Shown: positions 1 through 6,181 of the stretch, one piece after another
Position numbering within the stretch: the first letter of the stretch is position 1
How the letters are laid out: each line of letters begins with the position of its first letter
Source of the DNA: Candidatus Zhuqueibacterota bacterium 4484_219
GTDB lineage: Bacteria > Zhuqueibacterota > JdFR-76 > 4484-219
DNA length: 7,379 nucleotides
Direction of reading: 5' to 3'
Assembly: GCA_002085035.1 (NCBI GenBank)
Contig: MZGM01000056.1
Coordinates: forward strand, 1-7,379
Position numbers and translations under genes: made by a program
Notes under the pieces: model-generated
Told to the model about the DNA's origin: nothing
Databases searched by the model: none
Seen by the model: the letters and a program-made list of their open reading frames with translations, nothing else

Positions 1-290
1 GAATTGGCCCCTGATAGCCTGGAACGCGTGCAAAACTTCACATGTTCCACAAGTTGAGGAAAATCGCACGAGTAGCCCACGGCGAAATTGATGGTCAGAT
101 CATTGGCTTCCTGGGCGTCCCGCCAATGCAGGAATCTCTCGACCACACGTCTGGCGTTCTCGTAAGGAACCGTGCTTACCCGGCCTCCGGAATTGAGCAA
201 GCAATGACGGCACCGACAATGGCAGGAGACACCGAGCCAGAAAAAGTTAACACTCGCGTCCTTCATCTTGCTCTGCTTTGCTTCTAACAT
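1..290 (-). CDS. Radical SAM protein, N-terminal part (runs off left edge)
   Basis: Hand translation of the minus strand from the ATG at 290-288 gives an open frame to the window edge, about 96 residues. Residues 23-30 read CHCRCRHC, which contains the CX3CX2C triad (C23, C27, C30) that binds the 4Fe-4S cluster in radical SAM enzymes, plus one extra cysteine (C25) inside it. It is followed by LLNSGG and later by YSCDFPQLVEHVKFC, which adds two more cysteines. Known of the family: such enzymes cleave S-adenosylmethionine to start radical chemistry. The substrate cannot be told from this fragment. A TAA codon lies directly before ATG 290, so the frame cannot extend further upstream. ATG 266-264 is an alternative start eight codons inside, and neither has a strong ribosome site. 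The gene lies 34 bp after the TIGR04076-like gene in the same direction, so co-transcription is likely. An open frame on the other strand at 42-287 is its shadow. The class is fairly sure; the subfamily is unknown. Confidence 0.72.
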   Translation of the reverse strand, partial: MLEAKQSKMKDASVNFFWLGVSCHCRCRHCLLNSGGRVSTVPYENARRVVERFLHWRDAQEANDLTINFAVGYSCDFPQLVEHVKFCTRSRLSGAN

Positions 291-324
291 TTACGTTTAC
301 ATTCCCCAATTTACATTTGTTTCA

Positions 325-627
325 TTATTTGGCAGTTTCAACTTGTTCAATTTCAAACACTACTGTACCGCCGCCGGTGTACTCTGCCGCATCCGGGCAC
401 TGAATATAGGCTTTGTTATCAGCCTCAGAGGTTAGTCCCATCTGTTGTGGCGAAACGCCCTCTGCCAGAGTGCGATAAAACGGAAACAATGCCGCCAAAG
501 CATGCATGCAGATGCCTTTGCCTGAGGGAACTTCCAAAATATAGCCCTTCCGAATAACAAAGCTGTCCCCCAGTTGGTATATTGGACAGTTTCCGCGAAT
601 TTCTTTGACCCGCACTACTAATTGCAT
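325..627 (-). CDS. TIGR04076-like small cysteine protein
   Basis: This 100-residue protein resembles the TIGR04076 family in length and pattern: a short beta-like N-terminus ending in G-x-C-P (C14), a G-D-x-F element (20-23), a GIC element followed by an alanine-rich helix (C40), and a late cysteine (C77) before a C-terminal strand ending VVFEIE. The family is uncharacterised; its conserved cysteines hint at metal or redox chemistry, which is inference. The start at ATG 627 is chosen because AGAGGT lies 4 bases upstream and the protein then begins at the usual family N-terminus. The frame is open much further upstream to 972, but most of that is the shadow of yraN. It follows yraN after 154 bp and precedes the radical SAM gene by 34 bp, which suggests it works with that enzyme. 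Family call from pattern memory only, without a profile search. Confidence 0.7.
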   Translation of the reverse strand: MQLVVRVKEIRGNCPIYQLGDSFVIRKGYILEVPSGKGICMHALAALFPFYRTLAEGVSPQQMGLTSEADNKAYIQCPDAAEYTGGGTVVFEIEQVETAK

Positions 628-631
628 AATT

Positions 632-637
632 ACCTCT
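632..637 (-). promoter_or_regulatory. Ribosome binding site deciding the start at 627
   Basis: On the minus strand AGAGGT is followed by AATT and then ATG (627-625). It is the best Shine-Dalgarno match in this long open frame and supports the 100-residue product over any longer form. Confidence 0.6.
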
Positions 638-687
638 TCTATTACTATACGGGTGAATCTATGGGGGTACGCAAGGCGGTATGCATG

Positions 688-742
688 GGCCACAGTAGCC
701 ACAATACCAAAGTCCATTTGCCTATCTGCCCCACAGTAAGCC
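688..742. repeat. Short imperfect direct repeat in the yraN / TIGR04076-like gap
   Basis: The plus strand shows CCACAGTAGCC (690-700) and CCACAGTAAGCC (731-742), identical but for one inserted A, about 40 bp apart. They lie in the 154-bp gap before the TIGR04076-like gene. They could be a paired protein-binding site or chance. No terminator is seen in the gap. A weak TATAGT lies about 14 bases before the gene but has no convincing -35 partner. Confidence 0.3.
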
Positions 743-781
743 ATATTCGCTTTCGAGATTGAGACTCCTCTAACTGACCTC

Positions 782-1165
782 TTACTCCTCATCCTCCAGC
801 CAAAAGGCATTTTCAATATGGGTGATTTGAGGAGTGCCGTCAGTAAAAGTGACGGTGATAACGTCAAATCGACAATCCTGTTCCTGTAGATCCTTTTCTT
901 GAAAATAGGCAAGAGCGACCTTTCCCAATTGGCGTTGTTTGCGACGATCCACTCGCCAAATTGGGTCTCCAAAACGCTGACTACGTCCAGTTTTTACTTC
1001 TACGAAAACCAGATAATTACCATCTTGGGCAATAATGTCGATTTCACCGCGATAGCCACGGTAATTTCGCTCTACTATTTGGTAACCCTTTTTTTGTAGG
1101 AAATCGGCGGCTAAACGTTCGCCCTTACGTCCCAATTGCAAATGAGATTTTTTTAAGTTAATCAC
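782..1165 (-). CDS. yraN: YraN/UPF0102 family nuclease-like protein
   Basis: The 127-residue product matches the YraN (UPF0102) family in full. It has an N-terminal LGRKGE helix start (11-16), RNYRGYRGEIDII (33-45), FVEVKTGRS (54-62) and a C-terminal RFDVITV (99-105). The GEID and EVK elements form the restriction-endonuclease-like (PD-(D/E)XK) core with D43, E56 and K58. The cellular role of the family is not settled; a link to DNA processing is known only by fold. The GTG start at 1165 is preferred because it puts the usual ten residues before LGRKGE and overlaps the rnhB stop by 8 bp, typical of coupled genes. An ATG at 1213 in the same frame would add 16 residues that do not look family-like and would overlap rnhB by 56 bp. 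The rnhB-yraN order is common in bacteria. Confidence 0.9.
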   Translation of the reverse strand: MINLKKSHLQLGRKGERLAADFLQKKGYQIVERNYRGYRGEIDIIAQDGNYLVFVEVKTGRSQRFGDPIWRVDRRKQRQLGKVALAYFQEKDLQEQDCRFDVITVTFTDGTPQITHIENAFWLEDEE

Positions 1166-1760
1166 TTTTCTTATTCCATCTGAATGATCGACGGTGAATA
1201 GGGCATGGACCATAAACTTTCAAAGCAGCTATATGTTCCATTGTTCCATAGCCTTTGTTCTTAGCAAATTTATACTGAGGATACATACAGTCCAATTTCT
1301 CCATCAATCGATCACGGGTAACCTTGGCAATAATTGAAGCAGCAGCAATGGAGAAAGATAAAGAGTCGCCATCAACAATAGCTAAAGCTGGCAAATGAAA
1401 GTTTGGTGCTGAGGGACCATCAACTAACACATATTCAGGGGAAATTTTTAAGTTTGCCACTGCCATGCGCATTGCCTTATAGGCGGCCTGGAGGATGTTT
1501 AATCGATCGATTTCTTCATGATCTACTTTTCCAATACCAACACTGATAGCTTGTTGTTGAATGATTTCATAAAATTCGGCGCGCTTTTGCGGGGATAATT
1601 TTTTAGAATCACGAACACCTGGGATAAATGTTCCAGGTTCAAACACCACCGCTGCAGCTACTACTGGTCCTGCTAACGGGCCACGTCCGGCTTCATCCAC
1701 TCCTGCAATTAGCCGAATTCCTTGCTGCCACAATTGCCGCTCATATTGGAGTAAATCCAT
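1158..1760 (-). CDS. rnhB: Ribonuclease HII
   Basis: RNase HII cuts the RNA strand of RNA-DNA hybrids and nicks 5' of single ribonucleotides misincorporated in DNA, starting ribonucleotide excision repair in the cytoplasm. The 200-residue length is normal. The signature GVDEAGRGPLAGPVV spans 20-34, with catalytic D22 and E23; VLVDG carries D114; and GDSLSFSIAAASIIAKVTRD carries D132, completing the DEDD metal site. The spacing of 18 between the last two acids fits the family. The HRRSF element near 189-193 is the usual C-terminal motif. ATG 1760 is chosen over a TTG ten codons upstream because family members start near here; the ribosome site is weak (TAGG, about 10 bases upstream). It overlaps yraN by 8 bp and is 128 bp downstream of the symporter gene, with a possible promoter and hairpin of its own in between. 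Confidence 0.96.
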   Translation of the reverse strand: MDLLQYERQLWQQGIRLIAGVDEAGRGPLAGPVVAAAVVFEPGTFIPGVRDSKKLSPQKRAEFYEIIQQQAISVGIGKVDHEEIDRLNILQAAYKAMRMAVANLKISPEYVLVDGPSAPNFHLPALAIVDGDSLSFSIAAASIIAKVTRDRLMEKLDCMYPQYKFAKNKGYGTMEHIAALKVYGPCPIHRRSFRWNKKSD

Positions 1761-1790
1761 CTTATAAATACCTACGTCAGTTCTTAGCAA

Positions 1791-1817
1791 ACTGAAGCCC
1801 CTACTTACGGGGGCAGT
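1791..1817 (-). other. GC-rich hairpin in the rnhB leader
   Basis: On the minus strand GCCCC and GGGGC (1810-1814 and 1797-1801) can pair around an 8-base loop, with ACT/AGT flanks giving three more pairs after a 3-base bulge. No T-tract follows on either strand, so it is not a standard terminator. It sits near the start of the predicted rnhB transcript and may stabilise or regulate the mRNA. Confidence 0.35.
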
Positions 1818-1822
1818 GTGAG

Positions 1823-1850
1823 ATTAAAAAATGTTGAACGTAAATCCCAA
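1823..1850 (-). promoter_or_regulatory. Possible sigma-70 promoter for rnhB
   Basis: Minus strand TTGGGA (1850-1845), a 16-bp spacer, then TTTAAT (1828-1823). Transcription would start near 1816, leaving a leader of roughly 55 bases that begins with the hairpin at 1791-1817. The boxes match consensus at 4/6 and 5/6, so this is tentative. Confidence 0.3.
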
Positions 1851-1855
1851 AACCC

Positions 1856-1893
1856 AAATAAAAAATTTATAAGTGAATTAATAAACGCTTATA
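1856..1893 (-). terminator. Weak AT-rich terminator after the symporter gene
   Basis: Minus strand TATAAG and CTTATA (1893-1888 and 1873-1868) can pair around a 14-base loop and are followed by AATTTTTTATTT. The stem is only six pairs with one G-C, so termination would be weak; it overlaps the stop codon of the symporter gene. Confidence 0.3.
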
Positions 1894-3247
1894 GTTTTTT
1901 ACCTAATTCATGTTGAAAATAATGACGTGTCTCGTTAAAAATTACCCCGGAAAGACCAAGTAACCCGATTAAGTTGGGTAGCGCCATCAAGCCATTCATC
2001 ACATCGGCCAGTGACCATACTAGCTGTAGTTCCACTACTGCACCAACAGCCACAACAATAGTAAAAGCAATACGATAGGGCATCACCCAACGGGCACCTA
2101 AAAGGTATTCCAAAGATTTTTCGCCATAATAACTCCATCCCAAAATAGTAGAATAGGCAAAAAGTATCAGTCCAATAGTGACAACGATACTCCCGATGGA
2201 ACTTCGCAATCCAGCGTTGAAAGCTATAGTAGTCAACTCTGCACCGGTTTCGCCGCAGTTCCAGAGCCCAGTGGAAATAATGACAAACCCGGTCATGGAA
2301 CAGACCACGATAGTATCAATGAAGGTCTGAGTCATAGAAACCAGCGCTTGGGTAGTAGGATATTTGGTGATAGCTGCCGCAGCGGCAATTGGAGAACTAC
2401 CCAAACCAGATTCATTAGAAAACACACCTCGTGCTACACCCATGCGAATGGTCAACATCACTGAGGCTCCTAGAAAGCCACCAGAGGCCGCAGTTGGAGT
2501 AAAGGCCTGGCGAAACACGTAGAGGAAAATTTTGGGCACCTGGTCATATTCGAGAATGATCACAATGAGTGCAGCAATAATATAGAACACTACCATAATC
2601 GGTACCAAAAAGCTGGTCACCCGACCGATGCTTTTGATTCCTCCAATGATGACCAATCCGGTAGCAATGGCTAAAATCACTCCGGTAGTCCAAAAAGGCA
2701 CATGAAAAGTACGTTCCATAGCATCGGCAACAGAATTAGATTGTACCATATTGCCGATACCAAAGGCTGCCACCGAGGCAAAAACGGCAAACAGTACACC
2801 CAACCATTTCCAACCTAATCCTTTGGAGATGTAGTACATCGGGCCACCGCTCATGGTGCCAAGTTCATCAACTTCACGATATTTTACTGCCAGTATTGCT
2901 TCAGAGAACTTAGTGGCCATACCAAAAAGGCCAGTAATCCACATCCAGAACAGCGCCCCCGGTCCCCCTGCAGCGATAGCAGTAGCCACGCCGGCAATAT
3001 TACCTGTGCCAACAGTAGCAGCCAAAGCTGTCATTAATGCCTGAAAGTGAGAGATGTCTCCGGCTGTTGAATTGTTTTCTTTTCGTTTGATTAACGCTAA
3101 ATAAAGTGAGTGGACCAAGGCGCGAAATTGCAGGCCTTTCAACCGAATAGTCAGAAAGACACCGGTGCCTACTAGCAGGATGAGCATAGGTGGTCCCCAT
3201 ATCCAATTACTAAGCAGATGAAAAAACGCCACCAGTTTCTGCTGCAT
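1889..3247 (-). CDS. AgcS-family sodium:amino-acid symporter
   Basis: This 452-residue inner-membrane protein is a full-length member of the alanine/glycine:cation symporter family (AGCS, TC 2.A.25), which imports small neutral amino acids such as alanine or glycine with Na+. Many hydrophobic helices are visible, among them about 19-35, 150-165, 188-204, 211-231 and 350-370. Family motifs are clear: GTGNIAGVATA (80-90) with the conserved Asn in an unwound helix, GGPGALFWMW (94-103), SGGPMYYI (133-140), RGVFSNESGLGSSP (273-286) and QTFIDT (307-312). GAGGA lies 5 bases before the ATG, supporting the start. The upstream cysteine-rich gene ends 18 bp before this start, so the two are probably co-transcribed. 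Exact substrate (alanine, glycine, glutamine) cannot be decided by eye. Open frames at 1935-2138, 3000-3206 and on the plus strand are shadows of this gene. Confidence 0.95.
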   Translation of the reverse strand: MQQKLVAFFHLLSNWIWGPPMLILLVGTGVFLTIRLKGLQFRALVHSLYLALIKRKENNSTAGDISHFQALMTALAATVGTGNIAGVATAIAAGGPGALFWMWITGLFGMATKFSEAILAVKYREVDELGTMSGGPMYYISKGLGWKWLGVLFAVFASVAAFGIGNMVQSNSVADAMERTFHVPFWTTGVILAIATGLVIIGGIKSIGRVTSFLVPIMVVFYIIAALIVIILEYDQVPKIFLYVFRQAFTPTAASGGFLGASVMLTIRMGVARGVFSNESGLGSSPIAAAAAITKYPTTQALVSMTQTFIDTIVVCSMTGFVIISTGLWNCGETGAELTTIAFNAGLRSSIGSIVVTIGLILFAYSTILGWSYYGEKSLEYLLGARWVMPYRIAFTIVVAVGAVVELQLVWSLADVMNGLMALPNLIGLLGLSGVIFNETRHYFQHELGKKL

Positions 3248-3265
3248 AGAATTCCTCGGGTTGTT

Positions 3266-4153
3266 CTAGGTGCTTATGGACATGGTTGATTCTGGGGGAC
3301 AACCATCATCGGTCAAAGTTTCTAAAGCACGAACGTAGCAGTAGTGCGGGTCAGCAATGCTTTTTAAGCAATACAGATGACGATAGTGTTGCTCACCATC
3401 TGCAGTACTTGCAAACACATCAACTAGAGCCCCATGCTCACAATAGAAGCAGCTTTCTGGCTGTTGCGGAAATTCTGTGGCAGTGGCCAGGGCGACACGA
3501 GCTTCACTTTCAGTCCATATACCCTGGGAATTTTTTCTTTCAAATTCAATCCTTCGGAGATGCTCAAAGACAATGCGTCCACGATCTTCTTGAACTACGG
3601 CCTGGAATTCCAGACGATCACCAGGAGCAAATTGTAGACGCTTGTGTAAACGAGTACTCACAATAACGAACGCATGATCTTCAAAGTGGGTATTGCCGAT
3701 GTAACATTCATCGAAAACCAATAGAAAACCTTGCAACTTGAGCCATGATTTATCTCCAATGATCTGTTTTTTAAAACGTGGCTTTACTGATTTTACCTCG
3801 CCAAAAATGGAAAAAGTACGACCTTGTACTTCCTGTAACCAGTCTTCAAACTCCTGCAGTTCTGTCCAGAATTGTTCCATCGATCCATCTTGTAATGCCA
3901 CCTCCAACTGATTGTTTACCTTTTCATCATAGAAAAATTTACATCCAAAACACTTCCGGCCTACATGTTGATATCCTCTGGGACAGGCCTCTCCCTTGTT
4001 CAACTTTTGACAACGCCACAAGAAATACACGCAGCCATTTGGATAGCAATTTCTTACTTTTAGCACATGATAAACTGAAACCTTCTTGTCAAATTTCGCA
4101 TGTGTTGGATTAGAACAGCGAAAAACATCCGTCCGTTTGTAACAATTACGCAT
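3266..4153 (-). CDS. Cysteine-rich protein of unknown function
   Basis: I do not recognise this 295-residue protein. It has three visible parts. Residues 1-75 hold eight cysteines (4, 13, 36, 41, 48, 57, 68, 71), ending in GRKCFGCKFF, and look like a metal-binding or Fe-S segment. Residues 80-110 are acidic and probably helical. Residues 111-205 alternate strand-like stretches (FGEVKSVKPRF, GFLLVF, HAFVIVS, GDRLEFQAVVQED, GRIVF), which suggests a small beta-barrel such as an OB fold; this is inference. Residues 235-272 have CFYC plus C262 and C272 with nearby histidines, a second possible zinc site. There is no signal peptide or membrane helix, so it is likely cytosolic. AAGGA seven bases before ATG 4153 supports the start. 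It ends 18 bp before the symporter gene. It could be a nucleic-acid-binding zinc protein or a redox protein. The open frames on the opposite strand (3286-3666, 3434-3637, 3778-4113) are shadows. Confidence 0.8.
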   Translation of the reverse strand: MRNCYKRTDVFRCSNPTHAKFDKKVSVYHVLKVRNCYPNGCVYFLWRCQKLNKGEACPRGYQHVGRKCFGCKFFYDEKVNNQLEVALQDGSMEQFWTELQEFEDWLQEVQGRTFSIFGEVKSVKPRFKKQIIGDKSWLKLQGFLLVFDECYIGNTHFEDHAFVIVSTRLHKRLQFAPGDRLEFQAVVQEDRGRIVFEHLRRIEFERKNSQGIWTESEARVALATATEFPQQPESCFYCEHGALVDVFASTADGEQHYRHLYCLKSIADPHYCYVRALETLTDDGCPPESTMSIST

Positions 4154-4177
4154 TCCAAAGTCCTTAGTTATTGTCGA

Positions 4178-4210
4178 AAGAACAAAGTGTAGCGTTCTAC
4201 TACCGCTACA
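4178..4210 (-). terminator. Hairpin after the Uma2 gene, possible weak terminator
   Basis: Minus strand TGTAGCG and CGCTACA (4210-4204 and 4194-4188) pair over seven bases around a 9-base loop, followed by CTTTGTTCTTT, a broken T-tract. It lies in the 89-bp gap between the Uma2 gene and the cysteine-rich gene. It might end Uma2 transcription or act as a binding site. Confidence 0.4.
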
Positions 4211-4242
4211 AAACCAATTAAGGTAAGTGTCTATTGAACTTA

Positions 4243-4845
4243 TTAGCCTTCAAAGCACTTTTTTAGATCAACCTTGAGGGCAGGAAAATTAGGAGAAGAC
4301 AAACTTTGCCGGGAATTAAAAACATGGAAAAGTCGATACTTCCCTTTTTTAATCTCCCAGACCTCAACTCGCCTAGTATTTAAATCTACCAACCAGTATT
4401 CCCTTACCCTATAAGTTTGATACAGTTGCTTTTTCAGTTCCCGATCCACCTTGTGAGTGGTTTCGGAAATAATCTCTACCCCCAGATCAGGCGAGCCCAC
4501 AATGTTCTTCTGGGTAATCTTGTCAAAGTTCTCCTTGGCAATAAATATCAAATCAGGTTGAACAATGTCCGTAAATGACAAAATTACATCAGTAGGAGCA
4601 AGAAATAATTTCCCCAAACGAGCTTCTTCGTTTATCAAATGTAGTTGGGTAGCTAAATTCAAAAGAAAACTTTGATGATCGGTAGACGGAGCTGGCGACA
4701 TATAGAGTTCTCCCTTGATAATTTCATAGCGGCGACCGTCATTAGGCAGAGAAAGGTAGTCGTCGTAAGTCAATTTGGCAGGACGATAAGAGGCATTTGC
4801 TTCTTGAATTCGAGACCCCATTTTTATTTTGCTATCTTTTGTCAT
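4243..4845 (-). CDS. Uma2 family (DUF820) PD-(D/E)XK protein
   Basis: The 200-residue product is a full-length Uma2/DUF820 protein, a family with a restriction-endonuclease-like fold whose biological role is poorly known. The N-terminal part shows LTYDDYLSLP (25-34) and YEIIKGELYMSPAP (40-53), the usual opening with its conserved Glu. The core follows: VQPDLIFI (95-102) with D98, GSPDLGVEIIS (117-127) with E124, DRELKKQLY (134-142) and REYWLVD (148-154). All expected active-site positions appear kept, so it may be a working nuclease. There is no toxin or antitoxin partner, transposase or modification gene beside it. ATG 4845 has no clear ribosome site; ATG 4821 (residue 9) is an alternative, also without one. 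A sigma-70-like promoter lies just upstream, so it may be a near-leaderless single gene. These genes occur in many copies in some bacteria such as cyanobacteria. Confidence 0.93.
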   Translation of the reverse strand: MTKDSKIKMGSRIQEANASYRPAKLTYDDYLSLPNDGRRYEIIKGELYMSPAPSTDHQSFLLNLATQLHLINEEARLGKLFLAPTDVILSFTDIVQPDLIFIAKENFDKITQKNIVGSPDLGVEIISETTHKVDRELKKQLYQTYRVREYWLVDLNTRRVEVWEIKKGKYRLFHVFNSRQSLSSPNFPALKVDLKKCFEG

Positions 4846-4869
4846 AACAGATTGTATTTATTTTTAATA

Positions 4870-4898
4870 AATATAAAACCTATTCCTTGCAGATGCAA
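4870..4898 (-). promoter_or_regulatory. Possible sigma-70 promoter for the Uma2 gene
   Basis: Minus strand TTGCAT (4898-4893), a 17-bp spacer, then TATATT (4875-4870). Transcription would begin near 4862, about 17 bases before ATG 4845. The -10 box matches 5/6, but the -35 box is only partial. Confidence 0.4.
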
Positions 4899-4930
4899 CA
4901 ATTATTTTGCTATTGTCACAGTGAAAACCC

Positions 4931-4980
4931 TTGACACAAGAACAACACCTCAATTTTCGAAAATCACGACAAACTGTCAA
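4931..4980. promoter_or_regulatory. Nested inverted repeats in the divergent intergenic gap
   Basis: The gap between the divergent Uma2 and CsgG-like genes (4846-5154) contains a perfect 12-base palindrome ATTTTCGAAAAT (4953-4964) lying inside a TTGACA (4931-4936) / TGTCAA (4975-4980) inverted repeat. An odd palindrome TCACAGTGA lies nearby at 4916-4924. These may be regulator sites serving one or both genes. The remainder of the gap is AT-rich with no gene that I can support and no clear promoter for the rightward gene. Confidence 0.35.
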
Positions 4981-5144
4981 ATTGGGGTTGTAACTATTGC
5001 TTTGTTCGGATGCTTTGATGAAATGAGAGAAGCAAATATGTTTCTAACTAAGGCAATTATCTGTCTAATGAGGTTAAAATTTTGTGGCATTTTACTAAAC
5101 TATTTTTTATCTTATTAGTGTTTTGAAACCCTAAAATAACTCAT

Positions 5145-5149
5145 GGAGG
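5145..5149 (+). promoter_or_regulatory. Ribosome binding site deciding the start at 5155
   Basis: GGAGG sits five bases before ATG 5155. It overlaps the other in-frame ATG at 5143, which has no such site of its own, so the gene should start at 5155. Confidence 0.8.
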
Positions 5150-5154
5150 TAGAG

Positions 5155-6078
5155 ATGATAAGAAAATCTGGATTAGCTATTCTGACGATTTTGTTTTTCG
5201 TCGGAACACAATTTAGTTTAGCGGGTCAGCAATACCAGGGGCATAAGAAGCGTATTGCAGTTTTTACCTTTGAAGACAAAACTGATCATCGTTGGCGCTG
5301 GTGGACCGGGCAACCAGTAGGTGAAGGAATGGCCGATATGTTGATTACTGCCTTGGTAAAATCGGGGCACTATCAAGTTTTTGAACGAAAGGAAATTAAT
5401 CAGATAATTGAGGAACAGAAGTTGGGACAAACTGGATTAGTAACTCCTCAAACTGCGGCTAAAGTAGGAAATCTTTTAGGAGTGGAATTGGCTGTAATCG
5501 GCGCTGTAACAGAATTTGGTTACCAACAAAGTAAAGTTGGGGGTCGGATAAAAGGTTTTGGTCTGGGAGTAAAAAGCAACTCGGCTACAGTGGGAATAGA
5601 TGTAAGATTAATAAATACCAATAGCGGAGAGATAATCGCTGCAGATAATATTCGTAAAACTAAGACGAAAAAGGGCTTGGCTTTTAGTTCGCCAAAATTT
5701 GCTTTTAAAAACCAAAATGATTTCGATGAATCCCTAGTAGGCAAAGCGGTACGTGAGGCTATTGAGGATATAGTCAAGTTGATTGATGCTAAGATCGCTA
5801 CGTTGCCCTGGGAAGCCAAGATTATTTTGGTCAAGGGAGATCGAACTATTTACATTAATGCAGGCTCACAATCTGGATTAAAAATTGGTGATGTACTGAC
5901 TGTCTATCGAAAGGGTGAAGAATTAATTGATCCAGACACGGGACTTTCTCTGGGCAGTGAAACTGAAAAAATCGGCACTATTAAAGTGATTGAAGATATC
6001 CCCGGGGGCAAAGCTTCTAAGGCAGAAGTTATCTACGGGTCTGGTTTCAAAAAGGGCGATATTGTACGATTGGAATAG
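5155..6078 (+). CDS. CsgG-like secreted protein with extra C-terminal domain
   Basis: The 307-residue product begins with a Sec signal peptide (positive residues 3-4, hydrophobic 7-20, likely cleavage after SLA at 23). Residues 33-215 resemble the CsgG family: RIAVFTFEDKT (33-43), VGEGMADMLITALVKSGHYQVFERKEINQIIEEQKLG in pattern at 55-91, an LGVELAVIGAVTEF stretch (108-121) and VGIDVRLINTNSGEI (146-160). CsgG itself forms the outer-membrane pore for curli export, but that protein is a lipoprotein, and this one has no lipobox cysteine. Residues 218-307 form a separate beta-rich part (YINAGSQSGLKIGDVLTVYRKG, then DPDTG at 259-263 and GTIKVIED) resembling the C-terminal domain of flagellar protein FlgT; that link is from memory. 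Likely periplasmic or outer-membrane associated. No curli subunit or flagellar gene is adjacent. It is followed by a terminator. Confidence 0.85.
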   Translation: MIRKSGLAILTILFFVGTQFSLAGQQYQGHKKRIAVFTFEDKTDHRWRWWTGQPVGEGMADMLITALVKSGHYQVFERKEINQIIEEQKLGQTGLVTPQTAAKVGNLLGVELAVIGAVTEFGYQQSKVGGRIKGFGLGVKSNSATVGIDVRLINTNSGEIIAADNIRKTKTKKGLAFSSPKFAFKNQNDFDESLVGKAVREAIEDIVKLIDAKIATLPWEAKIILVKGDRTIYINAGSQSGLKIGDVLTVYRKGEELIDPDTGLSLGSETEKIGTIKVIEDIPGGKASKAEVIYGSGFKKGDIVRLE

Positions 6079-6103
6079 CTATTGTTTTTTTCATCGATAT
6101 GTT

Positions 6104-6181
6104 AAGCCAGAAATTCTCCGTTTATTCTAATTTCATTTTTCATTGTGCATCAAAGAACAAACGGAGGTTGCTGGCTTTTTT
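6104..6181 (+). terminator. Two-part rho-independent-type terminator
   Basis: AAGCCAG (6104-6110) pairs exactly with CTGGCTT (6171-6177). Inside it CTCCGTTTATTC (6116-6127) pairs with GAACAAACGGAG (6155-6166) with one mismatch. The two stems are separated by a 5/4-base internal loop and capped by 27 bases. A run of six T (6176-6181) follows. It starts 26 bp after the CsgG-like stop codon. Confidence 0.75.

Noticed and set aside
42..287. Open frame of 81 codons on the plus strand at the left edge
   Set aside because: It lies opposite the radical SAM frame, which has a clear CX3CX2C motif; its own translation resembles no family and it has no ribosome site.
296..317. Direct repeat TTTACATT (296-303 and 310-317)
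   Set aside because: Eight AT-rich bases repeated once in a short AT-rich gap are easily chance, with no symmetry or promoter boxes to support an operator.
4931..4936. Perfect TTGACA as a -35 box for the CsgG-like gene
   Set aside because: At 16-18 bp downstream there is only CG-containing sequence with no TATAAT-like box, and the gene starts over 200 bp away.
5022..5118. Small 31-codon frame in the divergent gap, part of a longer plus-strand frame from 4672
   Set aside because: No ribosome site, AT-rich composition, and most of the longer frame is antisense to the Uma2 gene.
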